Shown here: piece after piece, positions 1 through 9,662 of the stretch
Numbering within the stretch: the first letter of the stretch is position 1
Layout: the number at the start of each line of letters is the position of its first letter
Source: Anabaena sp. UHCC 0204
GTDB lineage: Bacteria > Cyanobacteriota > Cyanobacteriia > Cyanobacteriales > Nostocaceae
DNA: 64,000 nucleotides
NCBI RefSeq assembly: GCF_009711975.1
Contig: NZ_VIKW01000002.1
Span: 206,093 to 270,092 of the forward strand
Direction of reading: 5' to 3'
Made by a program: the position numbers and the translations under genes
Notes under the pieces: model-generated
What the model saw: only the letters and a program-made list of their open reading frames with translations
Databases searched by the model: none
What the model was told of the DNA's origin: nothing

Positions 1-765
1 CCCTCAATTAAGTGATAAGTGAAAGTATCTCCTGCATCTGGATCAGTAGTAGTCAATACACCAACAACAGAGTTAGCGGCAACATTTTCATCAATACTGG
101 TATTGCTAATTCCTAAATCTGTGGGCGCTGTATTTGTACCTGTTTCGTTGATATCATTGATGGTGATAGTCAACTGTTTCTCATGAATTAGTCCAGCCGC
201 ATCTTGTGTCTTGACTCGGATACTGTAATTAGACTTAGTTTCAAAGTCTGGAGAAAAGTTAATTTTGAGTTGATCTCCCTCAATAGAGAAAGCAGTATTA
301 TCAGTGTCTCCCTCACCCGCAACTAGGTGATAAGTAAAAGTATCTCCTGCATCTGGATCAGTAGTAGTCAATACACCAACAACAGAGAAAGCGGCAACAT
401 TTTCATCAATACTTGTATTGCTAATTCCTAAATCTGTGGGTGCTGAATTTGGTAGTGTTTCGTCAATATCATTGATGGTAATCGTCAACTGTTTCTCATA
501 AATTAGTCCACCTTTATCTGTAGTGCGGACTCGGACAGTGTAATTGGACTTAGTTTCAAAATCTGGAGAAAAGTTAACTACCAAGCTATGACCATTAATG
601 CTGAAAGCACTATTATCAGCATCGCCATCACCAGCAACTAGGCTATATGTAAAAGTATCGTTTTGGTTGGGGTCAATGGTGCTGAGTGAACCAACAACTG
701 TATTAACTGGAACATTTTCATTAATACTTGTATTGCTGAGTGCTAAATCTGTGGGTGCTTGATTG
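1..765 (-). repeat. 315-bp tandem coding repeats (cadherin-like domains)
   Basis: Three successive units lie exactly 315 bp apart (aligned landmarks near 14, 329 and 644), which is 105 codons per domain. The first two units differ at only a few bases over more than 100 bp between 14-125 and 329-440, whereas the third is clearly more diverged. This suggests recent duplication or gene conversion among the distal domains. Confidence 0.85.
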
Positions 766-2258
766 ACAAATTTGCCGAATATCACATAAGCTGCTCCAGA
801 TTTGATACCATTAGCATCAGCAAAAGGAGAGCTAATAATGATGTCTTTAACACCATCACCATTAACATCCCCAGCACCGCTAACGGAGAAACCTAACTCT
901 TTATCTATGGAAAGACCATCAATAACAAAGCCATTCTCTCCGTTGAGACTTGATATATCAAAGGTAGGACTAAAGGGAGTTTTACTACCATAGACTACAT
1001 AGGCTTGACCCTTGGAATTAGCAAAGGGAGCGCCAATAATGATGTCATCAATACCGTCATCGTTAACATCCTTTAAATCACTGACAGACCAACCGAAATT
1101 GTTAAAAGGAGCAATACCGTTGATGGCAAAGCCATTGTTGCCATTGAGTTGTGACAGTTCAACAGTATTATCAAAACCGCCCTCTTTACCAAAGACTACA
1201 TAGCTTTTACCAGTAAACTCTATACCTCCATCTCTTGCACCAATGATTAGATCACCAATTCCGTCACCATTGATATCTCCAGCTTTACTAACAAAGAAGC
1301 CAGATTGATCAACATCTTGTCCATTGATGGTAAAACCATCGTTAGGATTAAGGTTGGAGACGTTGATATCATAAGTAAAGGGGTTGTCTTGTTTACGTCC
1401 ATAGATCACAAAACTGCTGCCAGAATTGTTACCATTAGGGTCTGCATAAGGCGCACCAATAATGATGTCATCAACACCATCACCGTTCATATCCCCCGCA
1501 TCACTCACGGAATAGCCTAAGTTGCCTAAGTTATTTTTATCATTGCTGTAGATGATCAAGCCGTCATCAAACCCAAAGTCTGGAGAGTCGAGGTCTATGA
1601 CTGAAGGAAGATTCGTTTTCCCAAAGATGACATAGCTTTCGCCGTAAATACCTGGTCCATTATTGCCAGGATTAGTTGCACCAATTAATAGGTCTTTGAT
1701 GCCATCACCATTAAGATCACCGGCACTACTAACAGCCCAACCTGCATTACTACTTAATTCAAATGTACTGCCTGGAATAGTAACGCCCTTGTTGCCAAGG
1801 TTGGAAAGTTCAATGGGATTACTAAAATAGTTGGATTCTTTACTACCAAAGATGACATAAGCATTGCCGAGACTATTGGCAATAGGACCAGGTGCGCCAA
1901 TTGCTAGGTCATCAACACCATCACCGTTCATATCCCCAATGTTGCTAACGGAACGGCCTGATTCATCAGCACTTGCAGCCCCGTTGATCACAAAACCTTT
2001 AGTACCATCAAGAGTCGAAAGATCAATGGTTTGACTAAAGCCTTCTTTACTACCAAAAACTACATAAGTCTTACCTGCATCACCTTGATTATTGGGATTG
2101 GCTAACGGCGCACCAATTACGATGTCGTCAATACCATCACCATTCATATCTCCAGCATTGCTAACTGAGTAGCCTAATGTGTCGTTTTCTTCTTCACCTT
2201 TAATAATAAAGCCGTTGTTACCGTCAAGTGTGGAGAGATTAAAAATTGCTTCGCTCAT
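1..2258 (-). CDS. FG-GAP / cadherin-like repeat surface protein, 3' end outside window
   Basis: The reading frame opens with ATG at 2258 (MSEAIFNLSTLDG) and stays open to the window edge, 752 codons, so the C-terminus is missing. Residues 1 to about 490 hold seven FG-GAP (integrin alpha beta-propeller) repeats, each with a calcium-binding loop of the type GDMNGDGIDD followed by an IGAP motif and a YVVFG strand. From about residue 497 cadherin-like domains of 105 residues begin, each with an INEN/IDEN start and a DFETKSNY motif. There is no N-terminal signal peptide, which is usual for large cyanobacterial proteins exported by type I secretion through a C-terminal RTX signal, but that end is not visible. 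Probable role: calcium-dependent adhesion or cell-surface protein. The family assignment is firm; the function is inferred. Confidence 0.88.
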   Translation of the reverse strand, partial: MSEAIFNLSTLDGNNGFIIKGEEENDTLGYSVSNAGDMNGDGIDDIVIGAPLANPNNQGDAGKTYVVFGSKEGFSQTIDLSTLDGTKGFVINGAASADESGRSVSNIGDMNGDGVDDLAIGAPGPIANSLGNAYVIFGSKESNYFSNPIELSNLGNKGVTIPGSTFELSSNAGWAVSSAGDLNGDGIKDLLIGATNPGNNGPGIYGESYVIFGKTNLPSVIDLDSPDFGFDDGLIIYSNDKNNLGNLGYSVSDAGDMNGDGVDDIIIGAPYADPNGNNSGSSFVIYGRKQDNPFTYDINVSNLNPNDGFTINGQDVDQSGFFVSKAGDINGDGIGDLIIGARDGGIEFTGKSYVVFGKEGGFDNTVELSQLNGNNGFAINGIAPFNNFGWSVSDLKDVNDDGIDDIIIGAPFANSKGQAYVVYGSKTPFSPTFDISSLNGENGFVIDGLSIDKELGFSVSGAGDVNGDGVKDIIISSPFADANGIKSGAAYVIFGKFVNQAPTDLALSNTSINENVPVNTVVGSLSTIDPNQNDTFTYSLVAGDGDADNSAFSINGHSLVVNFSPDFETKSNYTVRVRTTDKGGLIYEKQLTITINDIDETLPNSAPTDLGISNTSIDENVAAFSVVGVLTTTDPDAGDTFTYHLVAGEGDTDNTAFSIEGDQLKINFSPDFETKSNYSIRVKTQDAAGLIHEKQLTITINDINETGTNTAPTDLGISNTSIDENVAANSVVGVLTTTDPDAGDTFTYHLIE

Positions 2259-2360
2259 AGTGGTGTAATATTGTTGGTTTTTTCAATTTTTGATAAACTT
2301 CCGGTACTGGAAAGCCTTTTGAACAGGCAATTTCACCCTATTTACAGAAATATTTGCTAT

Positions 2361-2497
2361 AAATCTGCGTTCAGAAATAGCTCTAGGCTGTAGTTGAGTA
2401 GCCAGAGTCACTGTTGATGGCAATATGAACACCCTTAGTTAGGGTAAATCTGCGTTACGAAATGGCTCTAGGCTGTAGTTGAGTACCTAGAGTGAGT
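2361..2497. repeat. Two tandem copies of an 85-bp intergenic unit
   Basis: AAATCTGCGTT followed by a shared CTCTAGGCTGTAGTTGAGTA core starts at 2361 and again at 2446, a period of 85 bp. The spacer between them contains a small hairpin, ACCCT-TAGTT-AGGGT, near 2432-2446. The arrangement could be a tandem small-RNA gene or promoter repeat, but no transcript evidence can be read from sequence. Confidence 0.7.
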
Positions 2498-2769
2498 GCA
2501 ATACTTTGTCGGTTAAGAACCTGAAAGTTATCAATTCGTTGGGGAAAAGCTTTAAGGGTAAAGGGTTTTCTTCATCCTTTTCCTTTTCTTCTTTCCCCTC
2601 CTAACCGCGCAGTATTAAGAGTAGGTGTTACAGCAAATTGTGATCAAACTTGCCACAAGTCAAAGTCATAAAACCAATGCAGAACTTCGCATGGGATTCA
2701 TTTTTGTGGTTTATTTGCTCGAAAACTGCTGTAATTGCAGTAGCGGAATAGAAATTAATGCCCTGGTGT

Positions 2770-2812
2770 AGTGTTACTGTTCTGGCTTGTAGTTGAGTGG
2801 CCAGAGTTAGTA
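2770..2812. repeat. Diverged third copy of the 2361/2446 repeat
   Basis: TGTAGTTGAGT followed by GGCCAGAGTTAG matches the core of the units at 2361 and 2446 (TGTAGTTGAGTAGCCAGAGT) but the left half is different. It lies about 270 bp from the tandem pair, inside a spurious 75-codon reading frame. Confidence 0.6.
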
Positions 2813-3891
2813 TAGATAATTTGTTGGGGATGGTTAGCCCAATTCGGCAAAGCATAATTAAAAACTTAAAAAGCAGATTAAACCAGCTTTTTAGAAATTT
2901 TTAATGATGTTTATTTTTGCTGCGCTGCACTAGATTAACTTTCATGCTCAGTGAAACCTCGACATTAATATAATCAAATCCAGGTCTATGGAAGACTTGG
3001 GGTTTTTGCCGATGACACCCAAACGAGTGAAGATGCTAACGTGTATGCCTGATTTGATTGAAGGGCTTGGGTTTTTTACTAACAAGAAAGTTTACATTCA
3101 TTGCCCGAAAACAGTATAGCTCATATATTGTGCTTTTAATTGTGAAGTTTTTGCAAACTTTGGGTCAATAACACGCAAATTCCTGAGTTGGGCTTTTATC
3201 ATGAGCTTTAAGCACCGCATAAGACCTAGACTGGGGTGATGATACTTGAATTCAGGGGAAAAAATTTCTCTTCCTGGTTCTCAATCCCCGCTTCCCATTA
3301 CCTCATCCCTAATTACCACTGTCCAATCCGGACTTCTCTTAAATATTTTGACTACTTCTCATCTACTGTCTCCACCAGTAATACTAGGGTGTGGTTAATG
3401 ATGGGGTTAGTATTGAATGGGTAAAAATGGGAATTTTGGGGAAAAAAGTCTGCTACTTGTTGTCAACGGGATAAACGCTGCCTTTTTAAGCAAATCTAAA
3501 TTCTTTTTGTGAGTATAAGTTTAAATCAAGTATAGAGCAAAGTGTTGCTTGTTAGGTTAAGGGCGAAAAGATGCAAATATTTATAGTAATGCTATTTGAT
3601 TTTTTGAAATATGCGTAAAGTCCGTTGTAGTTGGTATTGTCCACAACAACCCTATTAACGTAAATTAGGTATAGATAAGCGCAAATATCCGGCTGCGCTA
3701 ACCAAAATCAAAGAGGAGTCCTATATGTCCAGATTTATGAGTTGAAATCAGTTTTTCATGGACAGATGTTTAAAAACCTATCTATCTCCAGCGTCGGATG
3801 ATAATTATCTGTTAAAAAACGATAGTTCAACACAAGTTCTCTATTTAAATAAGAGAACTTTATCTTATTTTTTTCCAAATGAGAATTGCTG

Positions 3892-3980
3892 GGATCTGAC
3901 ACCCGCATATCCCCTAAATCCGCCTTTTTAAGGGTGAATTTGAGGAATTTAGCTTTCCTTGGTCAGGAGGGTTGGGGGGA
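3892..3980 (-). repeat. Dispersed palindromic intergenic repeat, copy 1
   Basis: Its reverse complement closely matches 25253-25344: both run from CCCCCCAACCC through GGGATTTA and GGGGATATGCGGGTGT, with internal runs able to form hairpins. The copy here has a degenerate first hairpin. This is a common type of cyanobacterial intergenic palindrome. Confidence 0.75.
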
Positions 3981-4013
3981 TATTGATTAATTCTGATACT
4001 TTTCAAACATCCT

Positions 4014-4433
4014 CTAACCCCTTTGCCAAAACTGCTGTAATATTTCTCCTGGTTTTCTATCCCAGGTGTCAATATGTTCATATATTAAACAATCTGCATT
4101 CAATTTGTAAGTTGAATAACCATTAAACAGTAACTTTGCTTGCCAAGGAACGCGTAAAACCCCTCTCACTGTCCATGTAGCTAGAATTGTGTCATCACTA
4201 GACTGTGATACCTCATGTAAATCAAAGTAAATTTGTGTGAAAAATAATTGAGCATGAAATCGTAAAGTCCAAAATATTAAGCGATAGTTAAATTTACCTT
4301 TAAATTTATTGACTGGATCACAAAAGTAGATATCATTTGTGTATATTTCATAGGAAATATCCTGCTCAAACAGTGTAGGTAAGTCCTGTTGCAGAGTTGT
4401 AATTAGTTGTTTTATCTGTAATTGGGATTCCAT
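4014..4433 (-). CDS. DUF2358 family protein
   Basis: A 139-residue soluble protein with no signal peptide or membrane segment. The pattern (LPTLFEQDISYEIYTNDIYFCDPVNKFKGKFNY near residues 19-51, then an aromatic-rich strand region and a WTVRG motif near 97) matches DUF2358, a cyanobacterial and plant family predicted to have an NTF2-like fold. The molecular function of the family is unknown. It starts at ATG 4433. It runs divergently from the pentapeptide-repeat gene with about 150 bp between the two starts, so each has its own promoter. The family call rests on pattern recognition without a search. Confidence 0.7.
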   Translation of the reverse strand: MESQLQIKQLITTLQQDLPTLFEQDISYEIYTNDIYFCDPVNKFKGKFNYRLIFWTLRFHAQLFFTQIYFDLHEVSQSSDDTILATWTVRGVLRVPWQAKLLFNGYSTYKLNADCLIYEHIDTWDRKPGEILQQFWQRG

Positions 4434-4583
4434 ATAATTTAGTAATTAGTAATAAATTCCTATTCCCACTTTGAGAAAAAATATCAAAGTTGTGATTTTA
4501 ATCAACATTCTCCAGCCAACTTGTGAGATAATGAAGTTGTGAGGTAAAGAACGGACATAACTCCATTATAAGGGGGAAATTTT

Positions 4584-5048
4584 ATGAAACTTCAATTATT
4601 AGCCGCTATGGCATTGGTAACTCCCCTGTTTCTAGCTAATTCAGTCCAAGCTGGAAGCCAGCAAGATATACAGAAACTTTTGTCAACTAGAGAATGTATC
4701 CAGTGTAATCTATCAGGAGTCAACCTCAGCGGCGCTCATCTCATAGGTGCTGACTTACGAGGCGCAAATCTACAAGGTGCTAACCTCACAGAGGCTAACT
4801 TAGAAGGTGCTGACTTAACTGGAGCAAATTTAGCAGGTGCTAATTTAACATCAGCTTTTGTTACAAATGTTAATTTAAAACAAGTCAATTTAAACGGTGC
4901 AAACCTGACTCGTGCGACAATTAATGATTCCAACGTTTATCAAGCATCAATGGATAACATGGATATCACCGATGCTGATATATATTACACTGGAATTGGG
5001 ATTGGTGGAGAAGATGGAGCAATGATTCCCGATTGGGATGCTCCCTAA
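4584..5048 (+). CDS. Exported pentapeptide-repeat protein
   Basis: 154 residues. A classic signal peptide occupies residues 1-23, with likely cleavage after NSVQA. Residues about 40-135 are A(D/N)LXX pentapeptide repeats (GADLRGANLQGANLTEANLEGADL...), which fold as a right-handed quadrilateral beta-helix. A Cys pair (ECIQC) precedes the helix, a common feature of the lumenal or periplasmic cyanobacterial versions. The tail GIGGEDGAMIPDWDAP is acidic. AGGGGG at 4571-4576 is a good ribosome binding site for ATG 4584. The protein probably acts in the thylakoid lumen or periplasm; its partner is unknown. Confidence 0.88.
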   Translation: MKLQLLAAMALVTPLFLANSVQAGSQQDIQKLLSTRECIQCNLSGVNLSGAHLIGADLRGANLQGANLTEANLEGADLTGANLAGANLTSAFVTNVNLKQVNLNGANLTRATINDSNVYQASMDNMDITDADIYYTGIGIGGEDGAMIPDWDAP

Positions 5049-5065
5049 ACTTGAGCTATCTATGA

Positions 5066-5115
5066 TTAAAAAATGAGGCTATAGATGATCAAATTGTCTA
5101 TAGCCTCAATTGCAA
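5066..5115. terminator. Bidirectional terminator between the convergent pentapeptide gene and metK
   Basis: A perfect 12-bp stem, TGAGGCTATAGA (5074-5085) with TCTATAGCCTCA (5097-5108), and an 11-nt loop. An A-run lies on the left (5068-5073) and a T-rich stretch on the right, so it can act in both directions. Confidence 0.85.
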
Positions 5116-5136
5116 TTTTGTGAATAAACTAACTGA

Positions 5137-6429
5137 TTAAGCGATCGCTTTTGAATGAGATTTATTCAAGCATTGCTTTAATATGTCTGCTTTATCAGTG
5201 CGTTCCCAAGGCAGATCTAAATCAGTTCTTCCAAAATGACCGTAAGCTGCAACGTCCTGATAAAAACGTCCGCCTCTTTCACTTGGTAAGTTCCGTAAAT
5301 TAAAAGCATGGATAATTCCCGCTGGACGTAGTTCAAAGTTGTCCTTAACTAGGTTCAACAGAATTTCATCATCTACTGTACCAGTACCGAAAGTATCAAC
5401 AAAGATACTCACTGGCCGCGCTACACCAATGGCATAACTTAGTTGCACTTCACACTTTTGAGCTAACCCGGCCGCAACAATATTTTTGGCTGCATAACGA
5501 GCAGCATAAGCCGCAGAACGGTCTACTTTTGTGGGATCTTTACCAGAGAAAGCACCACCACCGTGGCGAGAATAACCACCGTAGGTATCAACAATAATTT
5601 TTCGTCCTGTTAAACCAGAATCTCCCTGGGGTCCACCAATGACAAATTTGCCAGTGGGGTTGACTAAAAATTTTGTCTCCTGAGTTGGTTTCACAGTAAT
5701 ATCACCAAATACAGGTTCTACCACCTCTGTCCACAGGTCAGCTTTAATCTTGGCCTGTATTCCAGCATCATCTGTAATATTGCCAATGGTAGCTGTATGT
5801 TGAGTGGAAATTAAGATAGTGTCAATACCTACAGGTTTTCCATCTTCATAAACTACAGTAACTTGAGTTTTCCCATCAGGACGCAGATAAGGAAGAACAC
5901 CTGCTTTGCGAACTCCTGCCAATCTCCGGGCAATACGATGAGCTAAACTGATCGGTAAAGGCATCAGTTCGGGTGTTTCGTTACAAGCAAAACCGAACAT
6001 GAGTCCTTGATCACCAGCACCAATTTTATCGAATAGTTCTTCACTATCCTGAGTGCGCGTTTCTTGGGCTACATTGACACCTTGGGCAATATCAGGTGAT
6101 TGTTCATCCAAAGCTATCAAAACACTGGCGCTATCCGCAGAAAAACCATTACCTGCGTCAGTGTAGCCTATTTCCGCAATTTTTTTACGGGCAAGATGCA
6201 CATAATTGACATGAGCTTTGGTACTAATTTCTCCAGTAATTAATACTAAACCAGTATTAACCACCACTTCTGCGGCTACTCTGCTACTAGGGTCTTCTGT
6301 CAATAACGCATCAATAATCGTATCCGAAATTTGATCGCAGATTTTATCTGGATGACCTTCTGTAACTGACTCGGAAGTAAATAAATAACGACGAGACAAA
6401 GGAATTTCCTCCTGAGAGAATGTTTTCAC
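5137..6429 (-). CDS. metK: S-adenosylmethionine synthetase
   Basis: 430 residues, full length for cyanobacterial MetK. It makes S-adenosylmethionine from methionine and ATP in the cytoplasm. Visible signatures are the N-terminal [20 protein letters not shown] with the catalytic His, the [12 protein letters not shown] hexamer motif near residue 137, and the P-loop-like [17 protein letters not shown] near residue 290. The start at 6429 gives a short leader [14 protein letters not shown] before the conserved core. A HIP1 octamer sits at the 3' end (5139-5146). The 290 bp upstream, to the CHAT gene, is AT-rich and holds the divergent promoters; I see no riboswitch in it. Confidence 0.97.
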   Translation of the reverse strand: MKTFSQEEIPLSRRYLFTSESVTEGHPDKICDQISDTIIDALLTEDPSSRVAAEVVVNTGLVLITGEISTKAHVNYVHLARKKIAEIGYTDAGNGFSADSASVLIALDEQSPDIAQGVNVAQETRTQDSEELFDKIGAGDQGLMFGFACNETPELMPLPISLAHRIARRLAGVRKAGVLPYLRPDGKTQVTVVYEDGKPVGIDTILISTQHTATIGNITDDAGIQAKIKADLWTEVVEPVFGDITVKPTQETKFLVNPTGKFVIGGPQGDSGLTGRKIIVDTYGGYSRHGGGAFSGKDPTKVDRSAAYAARYAAKNIVAAGLAQKCEVQLSYAIGVARPVSIFVDTFGTGTVDDEILLNLVKDNFELRPAGIIHAFNLRNLPSERGGRFYQDVAAYGHFGRTDLDLPWERTDKADILKQCLNKSHSKAIA

Positions 6430-6722
6430 TGATGAGATACATCAGTTACTAATTTCTGAAATCATAACAATATTTACAGTTTTTGTAATAAGTATCTTTT
6501 ATCTAAGTATTTTCAGGCTTATATGTATAGCATGAGGCAGATGTAGGGGCGGGGTTTCCCCACTCAGAAGTTAGTATCATTATCAAGTATGAATTTTTAA
6601 TATCTACCAAAAAAGTTATCAGCAGCCTAAAATTTGATCAGCGTTACAGTTTTGATCACTATAAAGGATAAAATACTGCACATACACAGTATTGCTGATC
6701 ATATTTCCAAAAAACGACGTTG

Positions 6723-8375
6723 ATGAAAAAAATTCTGATTTTAACAGCTAACCCCATTAACACAAAACCATTACGTTTAAGTGAAGAAATAAGGGACATT
6801 AAACAAGCTTGGGAACGTTCCCAAAAACGTGAACAATTTGAAATTATTGTCGAACAAGCTGTACGTCTTCAAGAATTCCGTCGTACTCTATTAGGACATA
6901 AACCAGATATTGTTCATTTTTCAGGACATGGTGGAGGAGAACATGGTTTAGCTTTAATGGCAGATAATGGAGAAGCATTTTTAATTAAAGTTGCTGCTTT
7001 AGCCAAATTTTTTAAAGCATTACAAGAAATCTTTTTTATTGATTGTGTTTTTCTCAATGCTTGTTATTCAGATGTACAAGCAGAAGGTATTTATCCTTAT
7101 GTTAATTATGTCGTAGGGATGAATCAAAAAATTGGTGATCAAGCAGCTAAACAATTTGCTATTGGTTTCTACGATACTTTATTTGCAGGAGAATCAATTC
7201 AAAGTGCTTTTGATTTAGGATGTAATGCGATTGAAATGGAAAATATTCCAGAGCATTTAACTCCGGTTTTGAGGACAAAAGATGCAACGACTAAAAAAGC
7301 CATTGTTCAGGATTTAAATGAATCAAAATCTGAACCAATTCCAGCAAGAAGTATTGATATTCCTTTTGAAAATTTAGATGGACAAGTTCCTCTAAATTCT
7401 CCTTTTTATGTTGAACGTCCTCCTGTGGAATCTAACTGTTATAAAGCTATTATCAAACCTGGGGCATTAATTAGGATTAAAGCACCTCGACAAATGGGAA
7501 AAACTTCATTAATGAGTAGGATTTTAGCCCAAGGAGAAAAGCAAGATTATCAAACAGGATTTATTAATTTATGGAGTCGAGAATTATTTAAAAATCTCGA
7601 TAGTTTTTTAGAGTCTTTTTGTGCAAATGTCAGTTTAGAATTAGGGATTGAAGAAAAGATAGATCAATATTGGAATACTAAACGTTATAGCAGTCAAACT
7701 AATTGTACAAATTATTTCCAATCCTATCTTTTAAAAGAATTGAAACAGCCTGTGATTCTAGGATTAGATGAAGTGGATAGAATCTTTCAATATAGTGACA
7801 TTGCTGATGAATTTTTCACTATGTTACGTTCATGGCATGAAAAAGGCAAAAATAATGAAACTTGGCAAAAATTGAGATTAGTTATTTCCCATTCTCAGGA
7901 GGTTTATATTTCTTTGGATGTGAATAAATCTCCTTTTAATGTCGGTTTACCTATTGACTTAAATAAATTTAGTTTAACTCAAGTTCAAGATTTAGTTAAA
8001 CGGCATGGATTACAATGGTCAGATACAGAAATTAATCAATTAATGGGGATGATTGACGGTCATCCTTATCTAGTAAGAACAGCATTATATCATATTGCTA
8101 CTAACCAATTAACCTTAAACCAATTTTTAGAAATAGCTCCCACTGAAGAAGGTTTATATGAAGACCATTTGTATCGTCATCTTTTGATTTTAGAAGAAAA
8201 TAAACAACTAAAATCAGCGATGTTAAAATTAGTTAATAGTGATGATGCAGTTACATTAGAACCAACTTATGCTTTTAAATTAAAAAGTATGGGATTAGCG
8301 GAGTCAAAAGGTAATAAGGTAATTCCCTTATGTAATTTATATCGGCTTTATTTTTGCGATCGCTTGCAAGACTAA
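6723..8375 (+). CDS. CHAT-domain protease fused to an AAA-like (AAA_35) ATPase
   Basis: 550 residues from ATG 6723; a TTG directly before it could add one residue. Residues 1 to about 190 form a CHAT (caspase HetF-associated) peptidase domain with the catalytic pair H69 in VHFSGHGG and C114 in FLNACYSD. Residues about 215-480 are an AAA-like domain of the AAA_35 type: FENLDGQVPLNSPFYVERPP entry motif, Walker A APRQMGKTS (254-262), Walker B ILGLDEVDR (about 345). A winged-helix-like tail follows. In the established CHAT/STAND framework the ATPase senses a signal and unleashes the protease, so this is a candidate regulated-death or defence effector. Codons are strongly AT-biased. It is separated from xisH by 528 bp containing a small transposable-type repeat. 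Confidence 0.85.
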   Translation: MKKILILTANPINTKPLRLSEEIRDIKQAWERSQKREQFEIIVEQAVRLQEFRRTLLGHKPDIVHFSGHGGGEHGLALMADNGEAFLIKVAALAKFFKALQEIFFIDCVFLNACYSDVQAEGIYPYVNYVVGMNQKIGDQAAKQFAIGFYDTLFAGESIQSAFDLGCNAIEMENIPEHLTPVLRTKDATTKKAIVQDLNESKSEPIPARSIDIPFENLDGQVPLNSPFYVERPPVESNCYKAIIKPGALIRIKAPRQMGKTSLMSRILAQGEKQDYQTGFINLWSRELFKNLDSFLESFCANVSLELGIEEKIDQYWNTKRYSSQTNCTNYFQSYLLKELKQPVILGLDEVDRIFQYSDIADEFFTMLRSWHEKGKNNETWQKLRLVISHSQEVYISLDVNKSPFNVGLPIDLNKFSLTQVQDLVKRHGLQWSDTEINQLMGMIDGHPYLVRTALYHIATNQLTLNQFLEIAPTEEGLYEDHLYRHLLILEENKQLKSAMLKLVNSDDAVTLEPTYAFKLKSMGLAESKGNKVIPLCNLYRLYFCDRLQD

Positions 8376-8415
8376 TTAATGTCATCTAAAATGATAAAAA
8401 CCAAATAAATATAAC

Positions 8416-8528
8416 AATACCTTGTCCAAATTGGAAAAAGCCTTGATTTGTAGGTTGGGTTGTGGAACGTAAACGTTCGCGAAGCAATCAGCATGAAACC
8501 CAACAAAGCAGAAAATGGACAAGGTATT
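8416..8528 (+). repeat. MITE-like element with perfect 12-bp terminal inverted repeats, copy 1
   Basis: ATACCTTGTCCA (8417-8428) and TGGACAAGGTAT (8516-8527) are exact inverted ends of a 111-bp unit with no coding capacity. The interior contains GTAGGTTGGGT and its partner ACCCAAC. The element at 19733-19849 is homologous in the opposite orientation. The rest of the 8376-8903 intergenic region holds short palindromes and the hairpin at 8752. Confidence 0.85.
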
Positions 8529-8751
8529 GATATAACCAAAGTTATTTTGTGATGAACATAACTTGCTCTAAACTAAAGTAACCTACGGAAACGCTACGCG
8601 AACAGGACTAATAACTAAACTCCGTTAAAACGGACTATAAATTTTTATTCCATTGCTGGGAGCGATGATTACATGATGTTTGATAGAATAGTTGTAAAAG
8701 TTTCATCATAGTATATATAGCTGTATGCAGTTGAAGGAGATACATCATACG

Positions 8752-8777
8752 CCCCCTCCTCGCTTGCGGGGAGGGGG
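8752..8777. repeat. GC-rich intergenic hairpin
   Basis: CCCCCTCCTCGC (8752-8763) pairs with GCGGGGAGGGGG (8766-8777) across a TT loop with one G-T wobble, followed by a G-rich run. This is a widespread cyanobacterial intergenic palindrome. It stands out in very AT-rich surroundings and could also terminate read-through from the CHAT gene. Confidence 0.7.
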
Positions 8778-8903
8778 TTGGGGGTGGGGTTCTTGTATTT
8801 CACTCAACCAAGAACCGCTATAATGTAAATATTATCTATCGTAGTGCGGTCATTTTATGAACATAGATATGGAATCTAAATAACCAACCGTTAACGAAAA
8901 AAA

Positions 8904-9323
8904 ATGTCTAGGAGAGATAATTTACACTTATCATTACGTCATACCTTAGAAAAGGATGGTTGGAAAATTACCGATGATCCCTTAATTTTAGCACTAGAAA
9001 AAACATTACTCAAAGCCGATTTAGGCGCAGAAAAAATTTTTAGTGCTGACAAAGAAGACCAAAAAATTGCCATTGAAATTAAAGATTTTGATTCTCCTTC
9101 TGTGATTAGTGAACTAGAAAAAACCATAGGACAACTTCAACTCTATCAATGGGCTTTAGCAGAACAAGAACCAGAAAGAAAACTTTTTTTAGGAATTAGT
9201 CAAGCTATTTATTTAAAACACTTTCAAAAACCTATTTTTCAATTGGTTGTTAAACGTAATAAAATTAATCTAATTGTTTTTGATCCTGAAAATGAGGTAA
9301 TTTTACAATGGATAAATCACTAA
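8904..9323 (+). CDS. xisH: XisH family protein (PD-(D/E)xK nuclease fold)
   Basis: 139 residues matching XisH, first described as a factor for excision of the Anabaena fdxN element and now known as a widespread cyanobacterial family. The pattern [21 protein letters not shown] (7-27), then D39-LGAEKI and E58-I-K60, gives the D...ExK residues of the PD-(D/E)xK nuclease fold. The stop codon overlaps the xisI start (9308-9323), showing translational coupling. No excisable element or recombinase gene is visible here, so a role in fdxN-type excision is not implied. Toxin-antitoxin or nuclease-control roles are possible but unproven. Confidence 0.88.
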   Translation: MSRRDNLHLSLRHTLEKDGWKITDDPLILALEKTLLKADLGAEKIFSADKEDQKIAIEIKDFDSPSVISELEKTIGQLQLYQWALAEQEPERKLFLGISQAIYLKHFQKPIFQLVVKRNKINLIVFDPENEVILQWINH

Positions 9324-9610
9324 AGTACACTGAGATTTTAACCCAAGTTTTAAGAAAAGAATCTGCTATTCAACCTCGACTACAAAAACTTAAACTTAGT
9401 TCAGTTTGTGATCAAGAATCAGGACAATTTTTGATTATTATGACAGGTTGGGAAAAACAAACTTGGACTGATACTATTTTATTCCATGCTCGATTATTAA
9501 ATGATAAAATTGTCATTGAAGATGATAATTTTGAGCAAGGATTAACAAATGCTTTAATTCAAGCAGGAATACCTCCAGAAGATATTGTTACCGGAATGTT
9601 TCAACAATAA
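9308..9610 (+). CDS. xisI: XisI family protein
   Basis: 100 residues, slightly short for XisI (usually about 110). The C-terminal pattern ([44 protein letters not shown]) matches the XisI signature of a KIWI-like strand, an acidic residue pair and GVPKEDIVLGF. It overlaps xisH by 16 bp, the standard arrangement for this pair, and XisI is presumed to bind or regulate XisH. The large AAA-GUN4 gene starts only 52 bp downstream, so the three are probably co-transcribed. The family is confident; the mechanism is unknown. Confidence 0.87.
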   Translation: MDKSLKYTEILTQVLRKESAIQPRLQKLKLSSVCDQESGQFLIIMTGWEKQTWTDTILFHARLLNDKIVIEDDNFEQGLTNALIQAGIPPEDIVTGMFQQ

Positions 9611-9662
9611 AATTACAATAATATAGAAATTTACCCTAATTTATCGGTATTCAACAAATTAA

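Larger units (their letters stand above)
2259..4013. other. Long intergenic region without convincing genes
   Basis: About 1.75 kb between the divergently placed surface-protein start and the DUF2358 gene. Only short reading frames occur (62 and 75 codons) and none resembles a known protein. The left part holds copies of a roughly 50-bp repeat (2361, 2446, 2770). The right end holds a dispersed palindromic repeat (3892-3980) also found near 25253. The stretch 2880-3890 is AT-rich and I see nothing identifiable in it. A promoter for the surface-protein gene should lie just right of 2258. Confidence 0.6.

Noticed and set aside
2361..2497. Identity with NsiR1 small RNA repeats
   Set aside because: Only the tandem layout is similar; hetF is not adjacent and I cannot match the sequence from memory.
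2628..2855. 75-codon minus-strand reading frame
   Set aside because: It spans the diverged repeat copy at 2770, has no ribosome binding site and no recognisable protein pattern.
3236..3424. 62-codon plus-strand reading frame
   Set aside because: Aromatic, Ser-rich composition typical of chance frames; no upstream signals or domain.
8904..9610. xisH/xisI as evidence of an excisable fdxN-type element
   Set aside because: No xisF-type recombinase, no nif genes and no attachment repeats nearby; the family is widespread outside that element.
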